Shown one piece after another: positions 1 through 6,437 of a DNA stretch of 64,000 nucleotides. The position numbers and the translations under genes are program-made. The stretch spans positions 806,001 to 870,000 of the forward strand of contig JAWKUN010000005.1 of NCBI GenBank assembly GCA_041398565.1. The letters are read 5' to 3'. The DNA comes from DATGPD01 sp041398565 (GTDB lineage Bacteria; Planctomycetota; UBA1135; UBA2386). The notes below the pieces were generated by a model. The model was not told the origin of the DNA. It worked only from the letters and a program-made list of their open reading frames with translations, and searched no databases. Every line of letters starts with the position of its first letter. Positions within the stretch are counted from its first letter, which is position 1.

Positions 1-1498
1 CCAGGTCGAAGCATCGCTGCCGAGCTGCGCGGAAGCAGCCGAGGATGCGCTCGCGCGTCTCCTCCTCGGGCATGGGCAGCCCGACGTGCTTCACGCAACC
101 GATGCGCTCGAGCGGCTCGCCGAACTCGCCGAGATTGCGCGCATGGTAGGCCCCCGCATCGCGCAGACGATCGGTCGTGGTCGCGAACATCTGCGCGAAG
201 CGCTCGAGCGCGCTCAGCACGAAGGTGCGTTCGCGCAGGTCGGCGCGCAGACGCTCCGGTTGCAGGTGGTGGTCCTGCATGTAGGCGTGCAACCACAGGT
301 CGTAGTAGCACTGGATGTCGAACTCCCACTTCACCCGCATCACCGGATAGCAGCCGAGCACCGGATACTGCCCCTCGTAGAGCAGCAGGTTGGCCCGGTA
401 GCGGTACTGCAGGTACTCTTCGTACAGATCGGCGTGCGCGGCGACGTCGCTCGGCTCGGCACCGCCGAGATCGCGCGCCAGCAGATCGGCGAGGAAGTCG
501 TTGGCGAGCGCGATGAAGTCGGATCCGGGGCTGTAGAACGGGTCGGTGAACGCGGCCGACTCACCGGTGCATCCCCAGCGTTCGCGCCCGTCGACGATGC
601 GCTTGCTGCCGTAGGCGATCTGGCCATAGGCCTGGAAATCGAGCAAGTCCGCGTTCTCCAGCAGACGCGCGGTGGCCGCGTGCTCGCGCAGGAAGGCCAA
701 GAACCCGTCCTGCTGTGTGATGGCCGACCGGTAGCGCGGCGAAGTCTTGTCGATGACGACGCCCACCGAGACCACGCCCCTGCCGATCGGGATGAACCAG
801 ATCCAGTAGCCCTCGTAGGCGAAGTGGATGGTCGACAGCCGGCGCGCCGTGTAACGCACGCGCTCACGAAAAGCGCTGTCGCCGTAGTCATCGACGTCGA
901 GCACGTTCTCGAAACGTCCCCAGGCCGCTGCGACGCTGTGCCCCTTGGTCGGCTGGCGCAGTCCCTTGTGCTTGGCGATGAGGCTCGTGCGACCGCTGGC
1001 GTCGATCACCCAGCGCGCGGTGTGCGCATGCGTCTTGCCGTCGCTCTCGGCGACGAAACGATGCGGCTCGCCGGCAGCTCCCAGCACCAGGTCGCTCACC
1101 GTGCCGAAACGCACGTCGACACCGCTCGCCCCGTTGAGGCGCAGCAGCTCGGTCTCCAGACGCATGCGGTCGATCTGGAAGCTCGGGTGGTAGGGCAGCG
1201 ACATCGACCCCATCTCGGTCATGTCTTCGAGGCGCGCATCGCGGGTCGCGGCGTCGAAGAAGAAGCGCAGGCCGTTCTTGGGCAACTGCGTCTCGTACAG
1301 GAGCGTCGACAGACCGAGCCGGCGCAGCATGTAGTTGGTGAACAGCTCGACGGTCGCCTCGCCCACCTTGAACGAAGGCCGGCGCGCGCGCTCGAACATG
1401 GCCACACGCACACCGGGAAGTCCGCGGTGGATCTGCCGGGCCAGCAGATTGCCGGCGAGACCTCCACCCAGGATCGCGACGTCGAAATCGGTCTTCAT
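1..1498 (-). CDS. Flavin-dependent halogenase-family oxidoreductase (3' end outside window)
   Basis: About 499 residues are visible before the frame leaves the window with no stop. The N-terminus has an FAD-binding Rossmann motif (GGGLAG, residues 11-16), then VGEA (45-48), a lysine in the context LPKNGLRF (K74) matching the position of the catalytic lysine of tryptophan halogenases, DASG (166-169), and WIWFIP (232-237), which fits the WxWxIP signature of flavin-dependent halogenases. From family knowledge such enzymes use FADH2, oxygen and halide to halogenate an aromatic or pyrrole carbon; some relatives carrying these motifs act as plain oxidoreductases. The ATG at 1498 overlaps the stop of the upstream ketosynthase-like gene by 4 nt (ATGA), so it is translationally coupled to the ACP/ketosynthase operon, suggesting a carrier-bound substrate. 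Substrate and halide cannot be read from the sequence. Confidence 0.8.
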   Translation of the reverse strand, partial: MKTDFDVAILGGGLAGNLLARQIHRGLPGVRVAMFERARRPSFKVGEATVELFTNYMLRRLGLSTLLYETQLPKNGLRFFFDAATRDARLEDMTEMGSMSLPYHPSFQIDRMRLETELLRLNGASGVDVRFGTVSDLVLGAAGEPHRFVAESDGKTHAHTARWVIDASGRTSLIAKHKGLRQPTKGHSVAAAWGRFENVLDVDDYGDSAFRERVRYTARRLSTIHFAYEGYWIWFIPIGRGVVSVGVVIDKTSPRYRSAITQQDGFLAFLREHAATARLLENADLLDFQAYGQIAYGSKRIVDGRERWGCTGESAAFTDPFYSPGSDFIALANDFLADLLARDLGGAEPSDVAAHADLYEEYLQYRYRANLLLYEGQYPVLGCYPVMRVKWEFDIQCYYDLWLHAYMQDHHLQPERLRADLRERTFVLSALERFAQMFATTTDRLRDAGAYHARNLGEFGEPLERIGCVKHVGLPMPEEETRERILGCFRAARQRCFDL

Positions 1499-2721
1499 GT
1501 TGCATCTCGTTCCAGCACGAGCCAGGCAGCAGCACCACCGGAAGCCAGAGCCGTCACCAGGATCCGGCGCATCGGCGCCGGCATCGGTCCCGCGTGCAAG
1601 CGGATCCCCAGGTCGGGATCCGCCGCCGTCCCCGGCGGCAAACCACAAGTCGCCCCGGCGAGGATCGACAGAGCCGCGCCGAGGTTGCCGCCGCCATACT
1701 CGCCGGTCACTGCCTTCGGCGCCAACACTGGCGGCAGGAGATCGCCGAAGGTCGCGCGCAGCACGCGCGCCTCCAGAGCGTCACCGCGCCGACTACCCGA
1801 CGCGCAGCTGACGATGGCGCCGATGTCCGCCGGCCGTAGCCCCGCCCGCGCCAGACCGCCACGCAAGCGCTCGGCGAGCACCTCGTGGCCCAGACCCCAA
1901 TCGGCCCGTGGAGCCGTCGGATCGAAGGCCCGCACGGCAGCGACGATGCGCGCCAGCACCCGCGCACCACGGGCACGCGCGGCGGCAGCGGGCTCGAGCA
2001 CCAGCGCCGTGCTGCCCTCGCCCGCCACGAAGCCGCGCCGGTCCGGTGCGAAGGGCCGCGCGCGGAGCACGCCATCGGGGTCAGGCGGGCACACCGCCCG
2101 CAACCGCGCCAGCACCGCGTGCACCAGCACGCCGATCTCCTCGACGTGGCCGGCGACACACAGGTGCGAGCGGCCGGCAGCGACGTCGAGCGCCCCCTCG
2201 ATGACCGCCAACACGGCCCCTGCCTCGCGCTGGACGACCGTGCTGTTGCTGCCTCTCGCCCGAACGTCGATGGCGATCTGCCCTGCCGGCGCGTTGGCGA
2301 CACAGTCGGTGAACAGGAAAGGCGAGGCAGTGCGTGGCCCGCTGGTGACGATCTCGGCCAGCAACCGCTCGGTGAACACGCCGGCACCGAAGGTCGTCGC
2401 CATCGCCACCGAACGCACCTCGTCGCTTTCGGCGCACAGCGGCAGGCCGGCGTCGGCGAGTGCCATCCGCGCGGCGGCGACCGCGTAGCGCGACGGCGCG
2501 CTCATGCGGCGCGCGCGCGCCGGGTCCAGCCAGCCCTCGAGAGGCACGTGCCCACACAGCGAAGCCCGAGTCGCCGCGCCAGCGTGCCGGTAGCCCGCCG
2601 GATCGGGAAGCTCCGTGGTGAGGGCGCGCCCTTCGGCGAGCGCCGCGGTCAGAGCCTCGTTGCCGGCGCCGAAGCTGCCGAGAGTGCCCACGCCGGTGAT
2701 GACGACCGAGTCGATGCGCAC
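1495..2721 (-). CDS. Ketosynthase-like protein lacking the catalytic triad (chain-length-factor type)
   Basis: 408 residues with the thiolase fold of beta-ketoacyl-ACP synthases from VVITGVGTLG at the N-terminus to the end. Aligned by eye with FabF, the catalytic cysteine position is Glu (TVVQREAGA), the first histidine motif NAHGT is replaced by SCASGS, and the second histidine in TGH is Glu (VTGEYGG); the lysine of this loop is kept. This resembles the KS-beta/chain-length-factor partner of type II polyketide and aryl polyene systems, which dimerises with an active ketosynthase. The start is GTG at 2721, one base after the stop of the active ketosynthase; the frame stays open further upstream but that part runs inside the neighbour. 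It overlaps the halogenase-family gene by 4 nt. Function is inferred from homology and position. Confidence 0.8.
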   Translation of the reverse strand: MRIDSVVITGVGTLGSFGAGNEALTAALAEGRALTTELPDPAGYRHAGAATRASLCGHVPLEGWLDPARARRMSAPSRYAVAAARMALADAGLPLCAESDEVRSVAMATTFGAGVFTERLLAEIVTSGPRTASPFLFTDCVANAPAGQIAIDVRARGSNSTVVQREAGAVLAVIEGALDVAAGRSHLCVAGHVEEIGVLVHAVLARLRAVCPPDPDGVLRARPFAPDRRGFVAGEGSTALVLEPAAAARARGARVLARIVAAVRAFDPTAPRADWGLGHEVLAERLRGGLARAGLRPADIGAIVSCASGSRRGDALEARVLRATFGDLLPPVLAPKAVTGEYGGGNLGAALSILAGATCGLPPGTAADPDLGIRLHAGPMPAPMRRILVTALASGGAAAWLVLERDAT

Positions 2722-2722
2722 G

Positions 2723-3955
2723 TCAGGATGCCGCCCGGCGCAGGACGATGGTGCAGTTGTTGCCCCCGAACGCCAGGTTGTTCGACATGGCCACCCTCGC
2801 CGCCGCCAGACGGCGCACACCGCCGAGCACCAGGTCGAGACCGAGCTCCGGGTCGGCGTCGCCGGGGCCGGCCGTCGGGTGGACCTCGCGGTGGAGCAGA
2901 CCGAGCACGCAGGCGACCGCCTCGAGGCCGCCACACGCCCCGAGCAAGTGCCCGACGAGGCTCTTGGTCGAGGTCACCGGGACGTCGCGCACCAGGTCGC
3001 CGAGCAGCTCGCGCAGGGCACGCGCCTCGACGACGTCGTTGTGCGGCGTTCCCGTGCCATGCGCATTGACGAAGCTCACCGCGCTCGGCAGTTCGTCGGC
3101 ATCGGCCAAGGCTCGCCGCATCGCCTCGAACGGACCGCGGCCATCGTCCTTGGGGGCTGACATGTGGTGCGCGTCGCAGGTGGAGCCGGCACCGGCGAGT
3201 TCGGCGAGAGCGACCGCCCCGCGAGCCGCGGCGTGACGGGCCGTCTCCAAGACGAGGACCCCGGCGCCTTCCCCCATCGACAGGCCGGCACGGTCGGCTC
3301 GGAACGGACGCGCTGGTGCCGGGTCGATGGCACGCAGGGCGTTGAAGCCGGCGTAGGTGACCTCGGACAGTGCATCGGCGCCGCCGGCCAGGGCCACGTC
3401 GCACTCGCCGCGACGCAAGGCGCACAGCGCGGCGGCGAGCGCCATGTTGGCCGAAGTGCACGCCGACGAACACGTCAGCACCGGACCCGTGCAACCCAAC
3501 GCGCGCGCCACGGCGTCGCCCGGTCCGTTGTTCTGGTGCGAAGCCACGCTGCGCAGCCCGAGCCGAGCCTGCCCGGCCCGCAAGCGCCGAAAGAACGCCT
3601 CGCCCTCGAGCAGGCCACCATTGCTACTGCCGAAGAAGACACCGGCTCGGGTCAGAGCCGAAGGCGTCAGGCCGGCGTGCGCTACCGCCTCGTTCGCGGC
3701 GTGCACCGCGAAACGATCGCCGCGGCTCAGCCCGGGCGCCCACGGCTGCGAGGGCGCGTCCTCGGGCACCTCGCTGGCGAGCCGCGTACGGTGGTTCGCG
3801 GCATCGAAGACGGTCGGTTCGCCGAAGGCAGGCCGCCCGCGACGCAAGCCAGCGAGCAGCGCTTCGACACCGCGGCCGAAGCCGCACAGCGCACCGAGCC
3901 CAGTGACGAGGACGGGGGGCGCCGAAGCACCGTCACTCACTGGCCCCGACACCAC
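2723..3955 (-). CDS. Beta-ketoacyl-ACP synthase (active KS-alpha type)
   Basis: 410 residues, the usual length of FabF-class ketosynthases. The active-site cysteine lies in SSACTSA (C166), the histidines in NAHGTGT (H299) and VGHLLGA (H336), and the lysine at K331, so the condensing triad is intact. It should catalyse decarboxylative Claisen condensation of malonyl-ACP with an acyl group. The ATG at 3955 overlaps the 3' end of the ACP gene by 23 nt; a GTG at 3940 is an alternative start with a shorter overlap. It is followed immediately by the catalytically dead paralogue, giving an ACP-KS-KS' order typical of type II polyketide or aryl polyene loci. Primary fatty-acid synthesis is less likely because of the halogenase-family neighbour and the dead KS partner. 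Confidence 0.85.
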   Translation of the reverse strand: MVSGPVSDGASAPPVLVTGLGALCGFGRGVEALLAGLRRGRPAFGEPTVFDAANHRTRLASEVPEDAPSQPWAPGLSRGDRFAVHAANEAVAHAGLTPSALTRAGVFFGSSNGGLLEGEAFFRRLRAGQARLGLRSVASHQNNGPGDAVARALGCTGPVLTCSSACTSANMALAAALCALRRGECDVALAGGADALSEVTYAGFNALRAIDPAPARPFRADRAGLSMGEGAGVLVLETARHAAARGAVALAELAGAGSTCDAHHMSAPKDDGRGPFEAMRRALADADELPSAVSFVNAHGTGTPHNDVVEARALRELLGDLVRDVPVTSTKSLVGHLLGACGGLEAVACVLGLLHREVHPTAGPGDADPELGLDLVLGGVRRLAAARVAMSNNLAFGGNNCTIVLRRAAS

Positions 3956-4235
3956 TGGCGTCGACTCCTCCGGGTGCCGTCAGACGCTCGTTGACGAAAT
4001 CGCACAACGTCCGCGCCGAGGCGAACACCTTGCGGCCGATCTGATCGTCGGCAACCTGGATGCCGTAGGTCTTCTCCAACGCGACGACGAGTTCGAGGGC
4101 GTCGACCGAGTCGAGGCCGAGGCCGGCGCCGAACAGAGGCGCGTCGTCGTCGATGTCGTGCGCATCCACGCCCTGCAGGTTGAGACTCTGCACGATGAGG
4201 TTCTTGACGTCGGCGATCGGGACGTGTTCGGCCAT
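3933..4235 (-). CDS. Acyl carrier protein
   Basis: 100 residues counted from the ATG at 4235; the frame is open to 4277, but a start there would add an atypical N-terminus. The motif GLDSVDALEL contains the serine (S43) that accepts 4'-phosphopantetheine, followed by the acidic helix usual in ACPs (VVALEKTYGI). It carries the growing acyl chain for the two downstream ketosynthase-fold proteins, with which it overlaps. Being the first gene of the visible run, it probably marks the operon start; no clear promoter consensus was recognised upstream, and no phosphopantetheinyl transferase is present in the window. Confidence 0.9.
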   Translation of the reverse strand: MAEHVPIADVKNLIVQSLNLQGVDAHDIDDDAPLFGAGLGLDSVDALELVVALEKTYGIQVADDQIGRKVFASARTLCDFVNERLTAPGGVDASGVGASE

Positions 4236-4410
4236 GGGTAGGGTCGATTCTATCGGGGATTCACGCAGGGCAAACACCGTTCACCGCGGCGCCGCGATTC
4301 GCGCGCGGCGGCGGGGCGTGTGTGACTCCAACGCGGCGAACACCGCCACAGCGGCTCGTGGCGACGCTGTGAAAGGGCCCTCGGGCGCGCTGGGACCGCC
4401 CCGATCGCGG

Positions 4411-5034
4411 TCAGGTCTCCACCACCTGACGCGCGCGGGCGCAGAAGTCGTGCAGGCCCGGGACGTCGCGCGGCAGGTCGGAGTAGCGCGCCAACTGCGC
4501 CAGCAACACGTCGACCGTGGCGTCGGCATCGGCCCCGGCCGAGTGCGCACCCTCGAGGTCGCGCCCGCAGAAGTGGCGCACCGCCGCCTTCAAGGTGCGG
4601 GGCCCCATGAGGAAGCGGTCCCAAGAGGTCTCCTTGGCATTGAACACGATCTTGGCGTCGACCTGATGGCGGCCCTCCGTTTGGAACGCGATGTCGTGCC
4701 GCTCGCACTCGCGCAGCCACATCGGCAGGTCGAAGTTGATCGTGTTGAACCCGGCGAGGTCGGCGTCGCCGATGAACTCCAGGAGTCTCGGCGCCACCTT
4801 GCCCAGACGCGGCTTGCCGAAGAGGCCGCGCACATCCTCGGTGCGGATGCCGTGGATGCGGCTCGACTGGTCCGGGATGTCGATTCCGGGATCGACTCGC
4901 TCGACCACCGAGCAACGGGAACCATCGGGTTCGACCCGCACCAAGCCGATCTCGACGATTCGATCGGTTTCGAGATCCAGGCCGGTGGTCTCCAGGTCGA
5001 AGAAGACGAGAGCTCGCTCCAACCGCAGCAGCAT
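4411..5034 (-). CDS. DnaQ-like 3'-5' exonuclease (DEDDh family)
   Basis: 207 residues. The exonuclease motifs of the DEDDh family are all visible: Exo I FDLETTG (D13, E15), Exo II NTINFDLPMW (D102) and Exo III HSAGADA (H164 with D169 five residues later). The protein would use two metal ions to remove nucleotides from 3' ends, as the polymerase III epsilon subunit or a stand-alone exonuclease does. There is no polymerase or GIY-YIG domain, and its length fits a free-standing exonuclease. It is transcribed in the same direction as the ACP operon 175 nt downstream, but nothing suggests a functional link. Its own upstream side is the repeat-rich non-coding block at 5035-5702. Confidence 0.85.
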   Translation of the reverse strand: MLLRLERALVFFDLETTGLDLETDRIVEIGLVRVEPDGSRCSVVERVDPGIDIPDQSSRIHGIRTEDVRGLFGKPRLGKVAPRLLEFIGDADLAGFNTINFDLPMWLRECERHDIAFQTEGRHQVDAKIVFNAKETSWDRFLMGPRTLKAAVRHFCGRDLEGAHSAGADADATVDVLLAQLARYSDLPRDVPGLHDFCARARQVVET

Positions 5035-5129
5035 GGCCGCACCTTAGCGCAGCGCGCGGTGAGTGCCAGAGGTGGCAGCGCGTAGGCGGCCCGACAGCAA
5101 GCGACCGGCGCAGACCCGCCCGCGGTGGA

Positions 5130-5234
5130 GGCGCGATCGCGAGCCTTCGGCCAAGAGCGTGAGAGAGAAACGAGAGTACACGCTCCGAGCCATGTTGCTG
5201 GCGATCGCCTTCGCGATCGCGAGCCTTCGGCTCA
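5130..5234 (-). repeat. Tandem copies of the GCGATCGC repeat family, minus orientation
   Basis: Two units share GCGATCGCGAGCCTTCGGC (beginning near 5134 and 5213), about 80 bp apart. Read on the minus strand, the unit begins GAGCCGAAGGCTCGCGATCGC, continues through a second GCGATCGC and then a GGCTCGGAGC segment. The same unit occurs twice at 36011-36171 in the opposite orientation. Both GCGATCGC and GCCGAAGGC are self-complementary or nearly so. The leftmost unit is only partial. Confidence 0.85.
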
Positions 5235-5266
5235 GAGAGTGAGAAACAATCGGTTTCTCACTCTCT
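5234..5266. repeat. Perfect 14-bp stem hairpin
   Basis: AGAGAGTGAGAAAC at 5234-5247 is exactly complementary to GTTTCTCACTCTCT at 5253-5266, with a 5-nt loop. It lies between the tandem repeat and the long inverted duplication. It has no T-run on either strand, so it is not a classical intrinsic terminator, although it could protect or end transcripts from the hemerythrin gene. Confidence 0.9.
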
Positions 5267-5268
5267 GC

Positions 5269-5288
5269 GTGGCCGCGGATGCGGCCAC
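5269..5288. repeat. Perfect 8-bp stem hairpin
   Basis: GTGGCCGC at 5269-5276 pairs exactly with GCGGCCAC at 5281-5288 around the loop GGAT. It sits two bases after the preceding hairpin and ten bases before the long inverted duplication. Confidence 0.85.
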
Positions 5289-5298
5289 CGGGGGCAAT

Positions 5299-5706
5299 CT
5301 GAGCTGCAAGGGCTGCGAATCCTCGCGGCGCGCGCGGAATCTGCAGGACGTGCGATTCGTGACGGTACCGGGTTCGCCACGCCCGAGCAGCACTGGAAGC
5401 CCCAGGCAATAGAGCGGCATGCGGCCCTCTCTGGTCGGCGCGCAGCGCCGACTCGCACCTTTGGTGCGGCCGCAGGCTGCGCTAGGAGCCCGTATCATGA
5501 TTTCTTCTCGGGCTCCCATCGCGGCCGGGGCCGCAACCAAAGGCTTGGTTGCGGTCGGCGCTTCGCGCCGACCAGAAGGGGCCCCGGCCACTTTGTTGCT
5601 GGGGCTTCCAGTGCCGCTGGAAACAAGCGAGTTGGGCGCGATGGCAAGCGGAACGGCATCGCCGAATTCGCGCGTGGCGCGAGGTTGCGCGCCACTTGCA
5701 GCTCAG
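5299..5706. repeat. 408-bp imperfect inverted duplication with internal hairpins
   Basis: The two halves are diverged reverse complements around a centre near 5501. Matching blocks from outside in are CTGAGCTGCAAG (5299-5310 with 5695-5706), ACTGGAAGCCCCAG (5392-5405 with 5599-5612), GTCGGCGC hairpins (5434-5452 with 5554-5572) and a central GGAGCCCG/CGGGCTCC pair (5485-5492, 5509-5516). Each arm has its own second hairpin: CGCACC/GGTGCG at 5454-5468 on the left and CCGCAACCAA/TTGGTTGCGG at 5531-5554 on the right. The stems stay paired although their sequences differ. The right end includes the hemerythrin stop codon (5703-5705). No transposase is nearby. It could be a MITE-like palindrome or a structured RNA duplicated in inverse orientation. 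Confidence 0.85.
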
Positions 5707-6245
5707 GCGTGCTCGAGTTCGGCGATGACCTCCGTCCACTGCGCACGCGTGCGGCGCCCGGCGTCGAGGCTCGCGAACCGTTCTCTCAGGTCGAGCTGCT
5801 CGTCCCCCGGGATCACTCGATCGGCGAGGGGAAAGAAACGGCACTCCTCCTCCGCCATGTGCCGCTCGATGCGGTCGGCGTAGGTGCGCGCGACCTGAAC
5901 GAAGGCGCAGCTCTCCTCCCCGGTCAGCGCGTGGGTCGGCTCCCAGAACAGGGTCAAGGTGTAGAGCAACTCGCGCGTCTCCTCGTGGTCGCGCAACAGC
6001 TCACCGACATTCTCGGCCGCGTCGTCGGCACTGTGCGCTGCGAGCGTCGCCAGCAGCAGGCTCTCCTCCTTGCGATGGTGCTGGTGCTCGGCGAACTCCC
6101 GCAAGAACCCCGCCACGGCCGCCACCGCCGCTGCCGGGAAGCGAGCCCCGGCCCCGACCTCGAGCGTGATCCGCCGCAGCACAGCGACCGCGCGCCGAAT
6201 CAGCGCGTGGTCTTCGCGCAGGGAAGACGTGACGCGGCACTGCAC
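5703..6245 (-). CDS. Hemerythrin HHE-domain protein
   Basis: About 180 residues from a GTG at 6245, chosen because AGAAGGA lies 6 nt upstream (6252-6258); the open frame reaches 6341 without a better site. The metal-binding pattern of the four-helix HHE fold is visible: EDHALIRR, EHQHHRKEE, DHEETRELL and ERHMAEEECRFFPLAD. Such proteins bind a non-haem di-iron centre and act in oxygen, nitric oxide or iron-redox sensing or repair, usually in the cytoplasm. There is no fused signalling domain. The stop codon lies in the end of the long inverted duplication. Neighbouring genes do not reveal a pathway. Confidence 0.85.
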   Translation of the reverse strand: MQCRVTSSLREDHALIRRAVAVLRRITLEVGAGARFPAAAVAAVAGFLREFAEHQHHRKEESLLLATLAAHSADDAAENVGELLRDHEETRELLYTLTLFWEPTHALTGEESCAFVQVARTYADRIERHMAEEECRFFPLADRVIPGDEQLDLRERFASLDAGRRTRAQWTEVIAELEHA

Positions 6246-6437
6246 TAGGGTTCCTTCTCGAGACAAGTGGGAGCGGCGCAACGCGCGCGGATCGAGCATG
6301 GGGAGGGACGCGCCACGGTCCGAACACGCAGGTGGCCCCAAGATTTCCCCGTGCTTGTCGGCACCTGCCGGTGCGCCCCGCGCGATCTCTCTAAGTACAT
6401 GTGCTAGAGATACTTGTGCCCTCTGATCCGCGCACGT

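Larger units (their letters stand above)
5035..5702. other. Non-coding block of hairpins and repeats
   Basis: No convincing gene is seen in these roughly 670 bases. Short open frames in both directions are low in complexity and follow the palindromic structure. The block holds, in order, a two-copy GCGATCGC repeat (5130-5234), a perfect 14-bp-stem hairpin, a perfect 8-bp-stem hairpin, and a 408-bp inverted duplication that reaches the stop codon of the hemerythrin gene. On the minus strand all of this lies 3' of hemerythrin and 5' of the exonuclease gene. Confidence 0.75.

Noticed and set aside
86..2488. An 800-codon plus-strand open frame covering the first genes.
   Set aside because: It is antisense to the halogenase-family and ketosynthase-like genes, which show complete family motifs; the composition is the Arg/Ala/His-rich pattern of shadow frames in GC-rich DNA.
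5299..5706. A rho-independent terminator at the central palindrome.
   Set aside because: The central GGAGCCCG/CGGGCTCC hairpin lacks a T-run on either strand.
5419..5883. A 154-codon plus-strand open frame through the inverted duplication.
   Set aside because: It crosses the palindromes and the antisense of hemerythrin; no ribosome-binding site or family motif.
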